A stretch of 38,265 nt of DNA from Marisediminicola senii. Its GTDB lineage: Bacteria; Actinomycetota; Actinomycetes; Actinomycetales; Microbacteriaceae. The DNA lies in assembly GCF_011057645.1 (NCBI RefSeq), contig NZ_JAALGE010000029.1, positions 1-38,265 of the forward strand, written 5' to 3'. The notes under the pieces are model-generated. The model was not told the DNA's origin. It worked only from the letters and a program-made list of their open reading frames with translations, and did no database searches. The translations under genes and the position numbers were made by a program. Below, in pieces: positions 7,276 through 15,457 of this stretch; positions within the stretch are counted from its first letter, which is position 1; each line of letters opens with the position of its first letter.

Positions 7276-9570
7276 ATGACCGCAAGCGAGCAACTGCGCG
7301 GCGTTCTCGGCGATCGTGTGTCGCGCGTACTCGTCTCGGCGACAGCACTGCTGGTGCTCATTCGCGTGACCGTGCTGATGCTCCCCGGCAACCCCGGCGG
7401 CATCGTCATCGAAACGGTCATTCCCTTCGTCACCCAGACCGTGCTGCTGCTGTTCCTGTGGCTGGTGGCCTACCGCACGCGATTCCGGCGCATGGATGTG
7501 CTCCTCGTCGCCCTCGCTGCCACCATGTGGGCGACGGTGAGGACCTACTACATCGTCTCCGCCTGGATCCAGGGGGTCGAGACCCTCTCGGAGGTCGACT
7601 CGGTTCCGCTCATCGTCGACATCGTGTACCTGACCAACTACCCCCTCATCCTCGGGGCGGTCGCAGTGCTCGTCCGGCGGCATTCGCGAGGACCCGGCAG
7701 ATGGGCCGTTCTCGACAGCGTCGTGGCGGGACTCGGGGCGGCGACCGTCTGTGCGGCGGTGATCGCCAGCGCCGTGGAGACCGGCATCGAGAATGGCACC
7801 GAGGAGGCCAGGGACGTGGCTCCGGTCGTGGGCCTCGCCTACCCGATCTTCAACATGCTCTTCATCATCGCCATCGTGGCGATCTCCGCGTCGCCCCAGG
7901 TGGATATCGGCAGACGGTGGCAGGCCCTGCTCGCCGGTATCGGCGTGCTCGCCATCTCCGACCTGGCCTTCATGCTCGCCGTGCTCCAGGGGGGCTACCC
8001 GGTCGGCTCCCCGATCAGCGCCGGGGGCGGTGTCGGGTTCCTGCTGATCGCGGTATGGGCCGAGGGCGCCCTGCATGGCGACCGGCCCCACCACCCTGCA
8101 CCGCGCAAGGCCGCCGTGTTCTGGCCGGCGATCGCGGTCATCGCGGGTCTGTCCGTGCTCGTCCTGGGCACCCTCGCCAATCTCCCGCTGGTCACCACGG
8201 TGCTCGCGGTGTTGACCGTGGGCACCGCGGCACTCCCCCTCATCCTCCGTCAGGGCGTGCTGCACGACGAAGCGCGGACCGACCACCTCACCGGGCTCCT
8301 GAACCGCCGGGCACTGATCGCGGACGCTCCCCCGCGACTGCGCTCCACCCGGGAGTCGACGGCCGCTCCCGCCACTGCCCTGCTCCTGATCGACCTCGAC
8401 AAGTTCAAGGAAGTCAACGACAACTACGGCCACGACATGGGCGACCGGTTGCTCGTGGCGCTCAGCGAGCGGCTCACCGCATCCCTCCGGGGCAGCGACC
8501 TGATCGCGCGGCTCGGCGGCGACGAGTTCGCCGTGCTGCTCGACGATGCCGACCGCGCTGACGCGACCGCGGTGGCGTCGAAACTGCAGGCGGCGCTCTC
8601 GGAACCCCTCGACCTGGATGGGGTCACCCTCCACGTTCGCGCCAGCATCGGCATCGCGCTGTCACCCGACCACGGAGCCGACCTCAGCGAACTGCTCAGG
8701 CGCGCGGACCTCGCGATGTACCGGGCGAAGACGACCCAGTCCGGACACCGCGTGTTCCACGACGAAGACGACGACGGTGAATCCCGGCTGCGCACCTCGC
8801 AGGAGCTGCAGCGCGCGTTCCGCGAGAACGAACTGCTGCTGCACTACCAGCCGAAGATCGACCTGGGCACGGACTCCGTCACCGGCGTCGAGGCGCTGGT
8901 GCGATGGATGCACCCGACCCGCGGGTTACTGCCACCCGCGGCGTTCCTCCCCGACATGGAGGAGCTCGGGCTGATGCCCCGGCTCACCAGGGTCGTTCTC
9001 CAGAAGGCGCTCGACCAGGTCGCGACCTGGCGCGCGCAGGGCTGTGAGATGACCGTCGCCGTCAATTTCTCCGGCACGTCCCTCGCCGACCGGCACCTCG
9101 CACCGACCATCATCCGCATGCTGGCAGACCGGGACCTTCCCGCACAGGCGCTGGTCGTCGAGATCACGGAGGAGTCGATCCTCACCGATCAGGCAACGGC
9201 CCGCGACATCCTGCAGCTGCTCAGCACCGCGGGCGTCCGCATCGCCGTCGACGACTTCGGCACCGGGTACAACTCGCTGAGCTACCTCCGCGACCTGCCG
9301 ATCGACGAGCTCAAGCTCGACAAGTCGTTCGTGATTCCCATGACCGACGATTCCCGCTCGGCCACCCTCGTGTCGTCGACGATCGACCTGGCCCACAACC
9401 TCGGCATCACCATGGTCGCCGAGGGCGTGGAAGACCGGCAGTCCTACGAGAAGCTGGTCGGCTATGGATGCGACGTCGCCCAGGGCTTCTACCTGCTCCA
9501 CCCCGTTCCCGCTGACGAACTCGGCGCCTGGCTCACCGCGAGAGGAGACCGCCATGTCGTCGCCGGCTGA
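7276..9570 (+). CDS. Membrane GGDEF-EAL cyclic-di-GMP turnover protein
   Basis: 764 residues. The N-terminal ~310 residues hold about eight to nine hydrophobic segments (an MASE-like integral membrane sensor). They are followed by a GGDEF domain with intact active-site GGDEF at 414-418 (RLGGDEFAVLL), then an EAL domain with EALVRW from residue 539 and the metal/catalytic motifs VAVNFSG, EITEES and DDFGTGYNSL (from 659). Both catalytic signatures look complete, so the protein could synthesise or degrade c-di-GMP; the net activity cannot be predicted. ATG 7276 is preceded by AGGGG; an adjacent GTG at 7273 is the alternative. The 3' end overlaps the following histidine kinase gene by 17 bases, which implies co-translation and a shared signalling role. 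Confidence 0.95.
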   Translation: MTASEQLRGVLGDRVSRVLVSATALLVLIRVTVLMLPGNPGGIVIETVIPFVTQTVLLLFLWLVAYRTRFRRMDVLLVALAATMWATVRTYYIVSAWIQGVETLSEVDSVPLIVDIVYLTNYPLILGAVAVLVRRHSRGPGRWAVLDSVVAGLGAATVCAAVIASAVETGIENGTEEARDVAPVVGLAYPIFNMLFIIAIVAISASPQVDIGRRWQALLAGIGVLAISDLAFMLAVLQGGYPVGSPISAGGGVGFLLIAVWAEGALHGDRPHHPAPRKAAVFWPAIAVIAGLSVLVLGTLANLPLVTTVLAVLTVGTAALPLILRQGVLHDEARTDHLTGLLNRRALIADAPPRLRSTRESTAAPATALLLIDLDKFKEVNDNYGHDMGDRLLVALSERLTASLRGSDLIARLGGDEFAVLLDDADRADATAVASKLQAALSEPLDLDGVTLHVRASIGIALSPDHGADLSELLRRADLAMYRAKTTQSGHRVFHDEDDDGESRLRTSQELQRAFRENELLLHYQPKIDLGTDSVTGVEALVRWMHPTRGLLPPAAFLPDMEELGLMPRLTRVVLQKALDQVATWRAQGCEMTVAVNFSGTSLADRHLAPTIIRMLADRDLPAQALVVEITEESILTDQATARDILQLLSTAGVRIAVDDFGTGYNSLSYLRDLPIDELKLDKSFVIPMTDDSRSATLVSSTIDLAHNLGITMVAEGVEDRQSYEKLVGYGCDVAQGFYLLHPVPADELGAWLTARGDRHVVAG

Positions 9571-11236
9571 GGTCGCACCCCGAACCACCGAGCGAGATCG
9601 CCCGTGGTCGGCGATGCTCGTGACCGACGCGCCGGTCGGGTGCCGTGCGGGCACCGACATCGCGCCCGCGCTCGTGGAGGCCGGCTTCGCCATCACCCGG
9701 GTCACCTCCGGACCCGAAGCCGAGCGCTTCCTGCGCGAGACCGGCGCCGACCTGATCGTCGCCGACGGCGCTGGCAGCCCAGTCGAGCCGATGGGGGTTC
9801 CGGTGATCTACCTCGTCGACCTGGCGCAGACGGATGCCGCGGCATCCGTCACCGATGGAGAGAATTCCGACTGGGTCAGCATCCCCGCCTGCCCGCGCGA
9901 GGTGGCACGCCGGGCACTCGCCCTGGTGAGCCGCACCCACGCCGCGGCAGAGAAGCGTGCGGCGGCCGAGGCCCTGCGCGAGGCGTTCCGGCACATCTCC
10001 ACCGACATCCGCTCAACCAATGAGCCCGATGCGATGACCGAGGCGATGGTCGCCGGCCTCGGCGAGACCCTCGGCGTCGACCGGGTGTGGTTCACCACCT
10101 TCTACGAGGAGGGAGTGCCGCCGATGAGCGCGGCATACCCGACCCACGTCGGCGACGAGGAGAACCGGCCGATCTTCGACCACGAGAAGGCCAAGCAGGT
10201 CGCGACGCGACTCTGGGAGAAGCACACCACGCTGCTCATCGAGAACGTCGACGCCTTTCCCGCCGACGCTCCCGGGGGTCAGCTGGCGGAATGGGCACGA
10301 GTGCACCACCTGCGCTCCGTCGCGGCGTTCCCGGTCGGCGACCTGGGGTCCGTGCTCGGGGTCATCATCGTCGCCACCGTGGATGAGACCCGGAAGTGGG
10401 CGCCGCTCGAGGCGTCGCTCACCAGCCACGTCGCGCAGAACCTCGCGTACGGCATCATGCAGGGCAGGCTCATCGCCGGCCAGGAGCAGCTCGTGAAGCG
10501 ACTCGGCGACCTCGACCGGGCCAAGAGCGAGATGATGGCGACGCTCAACCACGAACTGCGCACCCCCCTCACCTCGGTGGCCGGCTACCTCGAGATCACG
10601 CTCGACGGCGACGGCGGCGACATCCCAGAAGACGCGGCCGCCATGCTCGGCGTGGTGCGGCACAACGTCACCCGGCTGCAGGGCCTCGTCGACGACATGC
10701 TCACGATGTCGCGCCTCGAAGCCGGTATCCCGTCCGCGACCGCGGTGCCCATCCACCTCGACAAGCTGATCTCCCGGGTCATCGAGGCCATCCAGCCGTT
10801 CGCGGCGGGCAGCGGCGTCGCGCTCGGCGTGGAGGTGCAGCCCCACGACGAGCACCTCCCGGTGGTGTTCGGCGACGAGATGCAGCTCGAGCGGGCATTC
10901 ACCAACATCACCGACAACGCCGTCAAATTCACCCCGTCGGCGGGTTCTGTTCAGGTGAGCATCGCGATCGAGCACGAGCACACCGGCCTTCCGGTCGCCG
11001 TCGTGCGGGTGACCGACACCGGCATGGGCATCCCCGAGGGCGAGCTCCCGCAGCTGTTCACCCGGTTCTTCCGCGCCTCGAACGCCACCGCCGCCGCGAC
11101 CCCTGGCACCGGACTAGGCCTCGCGATCGTGCGCAGCCTCATCGAGGCGCACGACGGCGAGATCGCGGTGACCTCCGAGATCTCGGTCGGAACCACCGTT
11201 GCGGTGCGGCTGCCGGTGCTGACCACCGCACCGTAG
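9554..11236 (+). CDS. Soluble GAF-domain sensor histidine kinase with degenerate receiver-like N-terminus
   Basis: 560 residues, no membrane segment. Residues about 18-130 resemble a receiver fold (LVTDAP, then LIVADGAGS with D71 at the phospho-acceptor position), but the second acidic residue and the conserved Lys are missing. A GAF-like domain covers about 150-305, then HisKA with H333 in LNHELRTPLTSVAGY, and HATPase with N-box FTNITDNAVKFTPS, VTDTGMGIP and GTGLGLAIVRSLIEAHDG. ATG 9554 follows GAGGAG (9542-9547) and lies inside the end of the GGDEF-EAL gene. No response regulator is adjacent, so it is an orphan kinase whose partner is elsewhere or which signals with the c-di-GMP enzyme. The next gene is convergent. 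Confidence 0.93.
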   Translation: MSSPAEVAPRTTERDRPWSAMLVTDAPVGCRAGTDIAPALVEAGFAITRVTSGPEAERFLRETGADLIVADGAGSPVEPMGVPVIYLVDLAQTDAAASVTDGENSDWVSIPACPREVARRALALVSRTHAAAEKRAAAEALREAFRHISTDIRSTNEPDAMTEAMVAGLGETLGVDRVWFTTFYEEGVPPMSAAYPTHVGDEENRPIFDHEKAKQVATRLWEKHTTLLIENVDAFPADAPGGQLAEWARVHHLRSVAAFPVGDLGSVLGVIIVATVDETRKWAPLEASLTSHVAQNLAYGIMQGRLIAGQEQLVKRLGDLDRAKSEMMATLNHELRTPLTSVAGYLEITLDGDGGDIPEDAAAMLGVVRHNVTRLQGLVDDMLTMSRLEAGIPSATAVPIHLDKLISRVIEAIQPFAAGSGVALGVEVQPHDEHLPVVFGDEMQLERAFTNITDNAVKFTPSAGSVQVSIAIEHEHTGLPVAVVRVTDTGMGIPEGELPQLFTRFFRASNATAAATPGTGLGLAIVRSLIEAHDGEIAVTSEISVGTTVAVRLPVLTTAP

Positions 11237-11248
11237 CGACAGGGGCAC

Positions 11249-11851
11249 CTAGACCAGCGACTCCTCGAGGCCCCGCGACACGATGTCGATGGCGGCGGTC
11301 ATGTAGTCGAGCAGTGGCCCGCGTCCGATCCCCTCGCGCGCCCACGCCGTCCACGCCGCCGAGATGGCGCCGGAGAGCGCGTTCGCCGCGGCCAGCACCG
11401 CGAGGTCGTCTGGTCGCCCGCCGCACTGGCGGGCGAGGAACCCCGCGATCACGTCGGAGCGCAGGGCGAGGCGCGCGAGGCCCGAGCTGCGGGTCTCCTC
11501 GCGGGTGCCCATCACGTCGTCCTGGGTGAGGGCCAGGGGCACGTCGTTCAGGCCGATGTCGGCGGCCACCCGCAGGGCGGCGTCACGCACCGCGGCGAGC
11601 GGGGCGGCGCCGGGCGGAACCGCGGCGAGCTCGTCTGCGAGGCGGTCGATCGCGGCATCCAGTTCGACCCACAGCAGGTCGCTCTTGGCCGGGAAGTAGT
11701 TGAAGAACGTCGACCGGCCGACGCCCGCCCTGCGGGTGATGTCGTCGACGGTGGTGGCGGCGTAGCCCTTCTCGAAGAACAGCTCCTCCGCGGCGGACTG
11801 CAGCATCTGGCGCGACGACAGGCGGGGGCGACCTGCTCCAGCGGGCTTCAT
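11249..11851 (-). CDS. TetR-family transcriptional regulator
   Basis: 200 residues, standard TetR length. N-terminal helix-turn-helix at about 30-55: TTVDDITRRAGVGRSTFFNYFPAKSDLL, a classic TetR recognition segment. The C-terminal ligand-binding part is helical and not assignable. It is divergent from the peptide-type ABC importer operon with a 65-base gap that contains an imperfect palindrome, so it is probably a local repressor of itself and the importer. The ATG at 11851 begins MKPAGAGRPRLSSRQ. Convergent with the upstream kinase gene. Confidence 0.93.
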   Translation of the reverse strand: MKPAGAGRPRLSSRQMLQSAAEELFFEKGYAATTVDDITRRAGVGRSTFFNYFPAKSDLLWVELDAAIDRLADELAAVPPGAAPLAAVRDAALRVAADIGLNDVPLALTQDDVMGTREETRSSGLARLALRSDVIAGFLARQCGGRPDDLAVLAAANALSGAISAAWTAWAREGIGRGPLLDYMTAAIDIVSRGLEESLV

Positions 11852-11868
11852 CCAGCATCCCCCGTGAT

Positions 11869-11895
11869 CTAATAGTGAACTGAGTCCAATATTAG
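11869..11895. promoter_or_regulatory. Candidate TetR operator between tetR and the ABC operon
   Basis: TGAACT-G-AGTCCA (11876-11888) is an imperfect 13-bp palindrome of the kind bound by TetR dimers. It is nested in a wider inverted repeat, CTAATA (11869-11874) and TATTAG (11890-11895). It sits in the 65-base divergent promoter region, where bound repressor could block both genes. Confidence 0.5.
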
Positions 11896-11916
11896 CAATC
11901 TCGAGAAAGACCTGTC

Positions 11917-13548
11917 GTGCACCGTCGCCTCACCTCCCTGCTCGCCACGACCGCGGCCGCGGCGCTGCTCGTCGGCTGCACCGCCGAAGCCACCCCAGCG
12001 TCCGGTGACCCCGTCACGGGTGGAACCCTGGTCTATGCGACCGGTGACGCCGAACCCACCTGCCTCGACCCGCACGTCGGCGGCAACTACCCGCAGGCGC
12101 TCATCGCGACGCAGTACCTCGAGTCACTGGTGTCGAAGGACACCGACGGCGAGGTCATCCCCTGGCTCGCCGACTCCTGGCAGGTGTCAGACGACGGCCT
12201 CAGCTGGGAGTTCACGCTCAAGGAGGGCGTGACCTTCACCGACGGCACCCCCCTCACCTCGGCTGCCGTCGCCGCGAACGTCGCCCACGTGCAGGATCCG
12301 GCCACCGCATCGTCGACCGGCTACCTCGCGCTCGCCAAGGTCACCGGCGTCGAGGAGGTCGACGAGCTCACCGCGCGCATCACCCTGTCGTCGCCCGACA
12401 GCGGCCTGCTCGACTCCCTCTCGCAGACCTGGCTCGCCATCCAGTCGCCGACCGCCCTCGAGCGCACCCAGGAGGAGAACTGCGAGGCACCGGTCGGCAC
12501 CGGCCCGTTCATGGTCGAGGCGTGGGACAGGCAGGAGTCGGTGACGCTCTCGCGCAACGACGACTACAGCTCGCCGCCCGCCGACGCCGCCCACACCGGG
12601 GCCGCCTACCTCGACGGCATCGAATGGCGCTTCATCCCCGACTCCGCATCCCGCTACGCCGCGCTGCAGTCCGGCACCGTCGACGTGATCGACAACGTGC
12701 AACCCGACACCATCGTGGCCGCCGAGGACGACGACGCCATCGACCACATCGACGCGCCCCGTCCCGGCGCCTCCAACCGCCTCGAACTGAACTCGAGCGT
12801 CACCCCGTTCGACGACATCCTCGTGCGCGAGGCGTTCATCCGCTCGGCGAACGTCGACGACGCGGTGTCGAGCCTGTTCTTCGGCACCGCGGAGCGCTCG
12901 TACTCGGCCCTGTCGAGCGTCGAGACGCTCGGTGTCTCCGACGAGAGCCTCTTCGAATACGATCCCGATGCCGCGAACGACCTGCTCGACGAGGCGGGCT
13001 GGACCGGCCGCGACGCCGACGGCTATCGCACCAAGGACGGCGAGACGCTCGCCCTGACCTTCCCGGTCAGCACCAACCAGTCCATCCCCGCCGAGCAGTC
13101 GCTGTTCGAGCAGCTGCAGTCGACCGCCGCCGAGACCGGCTTTCGCGTGGACCTCGAACCACTCGACCTCGCCAGCTGGTACGCAGCACTGGGCGAGAAC
13201 GACTACGACCTGGTGAGCGCCCCCTATACGAAGGTCGGCGCCGACGTGCTGCGCATCCTGTTCGACACCTCGGGAACGGTGCCCGCGCCGAGCGGCTACT
13301 TCGCCAACCACGCGCAGGTGAAGGACCCGGAGGTCGACGCCCTCCTCGCGCAGGCCAGCGCGACCTCCGATGCCGGTGAACGCGCCGAGCTCTACGCCGA
13401 GGTGCAGCAGCGCGTGCTCGAGGGGTTCTACATCCTGCCGCTCTACGACCAGCAGAACCACTACCTGCACTCCACCGACGTGCAGGGAATGCGCGCGCTG
13501 CCCACCGTGTCGACGCCCGCGCTGTACGACGCATGGCTGGGTCGCTGA
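11917..13548 (+). CDS. Peptide/nickel-type ABC importer, substrate-binding lipoprotein (SBP family 5)
   Basis: 543 residues. A lipoprotein signal (MHRRLTSLLATTAAAALLVGC, lipobox LVGC, acylated C21) places it outside the membrane. The mature part has family-5 signatures: GGTLVYATGDAEPTCLDPHVGGN, WEFTLKEGVTFTDGTPLTS, and GTGPFMVEAW followed by LSRNDDY. It captures a peptide, dipeptide or similar ligand and delivers it to the two permeases encoded next. The start is GTG 11917 with AGAAAG upstream; the promoter region is shared with the TetR gene. The stop overlaps the permease start by 16 bases. Ligand specificity is not predictable. Confidence 0.95.
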   Translation: MHRRLTSLLATTAAAALLVGCTAEATPASGDPVTGGTLVYATGDAEPTCLDPHVGGNYPQALIATQYLESLVSKDTDGEVIPWLADSWQVSDDGLSWEFTLKEGVTFTDGTPLTSAAVAANVAHVQDPATASSTGYLALAKVTGVEEVDELTARITLSSPDSGLLDSLSQTWLAIQSPTALERTQEENCEAPVGTGPFMVEAWDRQESVTLSRNDDYSSPPADAAHTGAAYLDGIEWRFIPDSASRYAALQSGTVDVIDNVQPDTIVAAEDDDAIDHIDAPRPGASNRLELNSSVTPFDDILVREAFIRSANVDDAVSSLFFGTAERSYSALSSVETLGVSDESLFEYDPDAANDLLDEAGWTGRDADGYRTKDGETLALTFPVSTNQSIPAEQSLFEQLQSTAAETGFRVDLEPLDLASWYAALGENDYDLVSAPYTKVGADVLRILFDTSGTVPAPSGYFANHAQVKDPEVDALLAQASATSDAGERAELYAEVQQRVLEGFYILPLYDQQNHYLHSTDVQGMRALPTVSTPALYDAWLGR

Positions 13549-14543
13549 CCCCGACCGCGCACCCCACGGCGCGGCCGGGCGGGGCGGGGCGGCCGCGCAC
13601 CCGGCTGCCCGCCCTGCGGTGGCTTCTCCTCCGGCTCGGCGGGGCGGTGTTCGTGGTCTGGGCCGTCGCGACCGTCACGTTCTTCGCCATCCGGCTGATC
13701 CCGGGCGACCCGGCAGAGGCGATCGTGGGAGGCCCGGGGTCGCAGGCCAGCGACGAGGCCCTCGCTGAGGCCCGGGCCGACTACGGCCTCGACCAGCCGC
13801 TTCCCGTCCAGTACCTGCAGTACCTCGGCAGGCTGCTGCGCGGTGACCTGGGGCGCTCCTACGCGCTGCGCGACGACGTGACGACGGTGATCGGCGAGAA
13901 CGTCGGCGGCACCCTCACCCTCGCGGTCGCGTCGCTCGCCCTCGCGAGCGTCATCGCGCTCGCTCTCGCGGTCTGGTCGGCCCGTGGGGGCCGCGCCGCC
14001 GGCGCCGTCACCTCCCTGCTCGAGATCGTCGCGGCTGCGGTACCGCACTTCTGGCTCGCCATCTCGCTCATCCTGCTGTTCAGCTCGACCCTCGGCTGGT
14101 TGCCCCCGGTGAGCGTTCCCGGCCCGCTCGGCCTGGTACTCCCCGTCGTCACCCTCGCGCTGCCCCTGTCGGGTTTCCTCGGCCAGGTCATGCGCGAGTC
14201 GCTGCTCACCGCGCTCTCCTCCCCCTTCGTACTCGCGGCACGGGCGCGCGGCGAGGGTGACAGCGGCGTGTTCTGGCGGCACGCCCTCCGCCACGCGGCC
14301 ATCCCCGCGATCGGCCTCGCCGGCTGGGCATTCGGCGCCCTCATCAGCGGCGCCGTGGTCGTCGAGACGATCTTCGCGCGGCCCGGCATCGGCCGCAGCC
14401 TGCTCAGCGCCGTGCAGGGCCGCGACGTGCCCCTGGTCACCGGCATCGTCATCTCCGTCGCCATCGTCTACATGATCGTCACCACCCTCACCGACCTCGC
14501 CGACCGGCTCGTCGATCCCCGACTGCGCGAGGAAGCCCGATGA
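13533..14543 (+). CDS. ABC importer permease, DppB-like
   Basis: 336 residues, about six TM segments. TM1 is preceded by a basic N-terminus; the loop after it, IRLIPGDPAEAIVGGPGSQASDEALAEARADYGLDQPLPVQYLQYL, is diagnostic for DppB/OppB. The coupling (EAA) loop is near ARGEGDSGVFWRHALRHAAIPAIGLAGW. It forms the membrane channel with the next protein. ATG 13533 lies inside the end of the binding-protein gene (16-base overlap); no strong Shine-Dalgarno is visible, which fits translational coupling. Confidence 0.94.
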   Translation: MAGSLTPTAHPTARPGGAGRPRTRLPALRWLLLRLGGAVFVVWAVATVTFFAIRLIPGDPAEAIVGGPGSQASDEALAEARADYGLDQPLPVQYLQYLGRLLRGDLGRSYALRDDVTTVIGENVGGTLTLAVASLALASVIALALAVWSARGGRAAGAVTSLLEIVAAAVPHFWLAISLILLFSSTLGWLPPVSVPGPLGLVLPVVTLALPLSGFLGQVMRESLLTALSSPFVLAARARGEGDSGVFWRHALRHAAIPAIGLAGWAFGALISGAVVVETIFARPGIGRSLLSAVQGRDVPLVTGIVISVAIVYMIVTTLTDLADRLVDPRLREEAR

Positions 14544-15457
14544 CGCTCCTCCCCCCGACCGACGGCCTGACAGCCACCACCACCCCGGCCGCGTCGCCGA
14601 CCCCCGCCACGCGGGGTGGGCCAGGCACCGCCGCCAGGGGCCGTCGACGATGGATGCCGCGCCCGACCGTCACCATGGCCGCCTCCGCCACCGTGCTCGC
14701 GGTGCTCGCCATCGCCGCCCTGTTCCCCGGCCTCGTCGCCCCCGGCGACCCGCTCGCCATCGACCCCTCCGCCAGCTTTCAGGCACCGTCGCTCGCGCAC
14801 CCGTTCGGAACCGACGAGTCGGGTCGCGACATCCTCACCCGCGTGGTGCACGGCGCCGGCCCGTCGCTGCTCATCGGCGTCTCCGCCACGGCCATCGGCG
14901 TCGGGCTCGCCCTGGTATTCGGCCTGCTCGCCGGCCTCGGCCCGCGCTGGCTCGACTTCGGCACCACCCGGCTACTCGAGGTGCTGTTCGCCTTTCCCGG
15001 CCTGCTGTTCGCCCTGCTGTTCATCGTCGTCTACGGCCCTGGCATCGTGACCTCCACCATCGCGGTCGGCCTCTCGACCGCCCCCGGGTACGCGCGCATC
15101 ATCCGCAGCCAGGTGCTCGTCGCCCGCCGCTCGCCCTACCTCGAGGCGGCGACCGTACTCGGGCGCGGTCGGGCCTGGCGCATCACCCGGCACCTGCTGC
15201 CCAACGTCGCCGCGACCCTGTTCGTGCTCGTCACCCTCGGCATCGGGCAGTCCATCGTGTGGGCGTCGTCGCTCAGCTACCTCGGTCTCGGCGCTGCACC
15301 CCCCACCGCAGAGTGGGGCGCGATGCTCTCCGCCGGCCGCACCTACATCACGAGCTTCTGGTGGATGACGTTCTTTCCCGGTCTCTTCATCGTGATCAGC
15401 GCCGTCGCCACCACCCTGCTCGGCCGCAGCATCCAGGCCAGGAGCAGGCGGTCGTGA
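14540..15457 (+). CDS. ABC importer permease, DppC-like
   Basis: 305 residues. A Pro/Thr-rich cytoplasmic N-terminus (about 40 residues) precedes TM1. The segment HPFGTDESGRDILTRVVHGAGPSLLIG is the family hallmark of DppC/OppC permeases. The EAA loop YLEAATVLGRGRAWRITRHLLPNV docks on the ATPase. ATG 14540 overlaps the previous stop (ATGA), and the stop overlaps the ATPase start (GTGA), so all three are tightly coupled. Confidence 0.95.
   Translation: MTLLPPTDGLTATTTPAASPTPATRGGPGTAARGRRRWMPRPTVTMAASATVLAVLAIAALFPGLVAPGDPLAIDPSASFQAPSLAHPFGTDESGRDILTRVVHGAGPSLLIGVSATAIGVGLALVFGLLAGLGPRWLDFGTTRLLEVLFAFPGLLFALLFIVVYGPGIVTSTIAVGLSTAPGYARIIRSQVLVARRSPYLEAATVLGRGRAWRITRHLLPNVAATLFVLVTLGIGQSIVWASSLSYLGLGAAPPTAEWGAMLSAGRTYITSFWWMTFFPGLFIVISAVATTLLGRSIQARSRRS

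Noticed and set aside
14650-15453. Upstream extension of the fused ATPase frame
   Set aside because: It overlaps the DppC-like permease gene in another frame and is Arg-rich; the ABC domain begins directly at GTG 15454, which has AGGAGC upstream.
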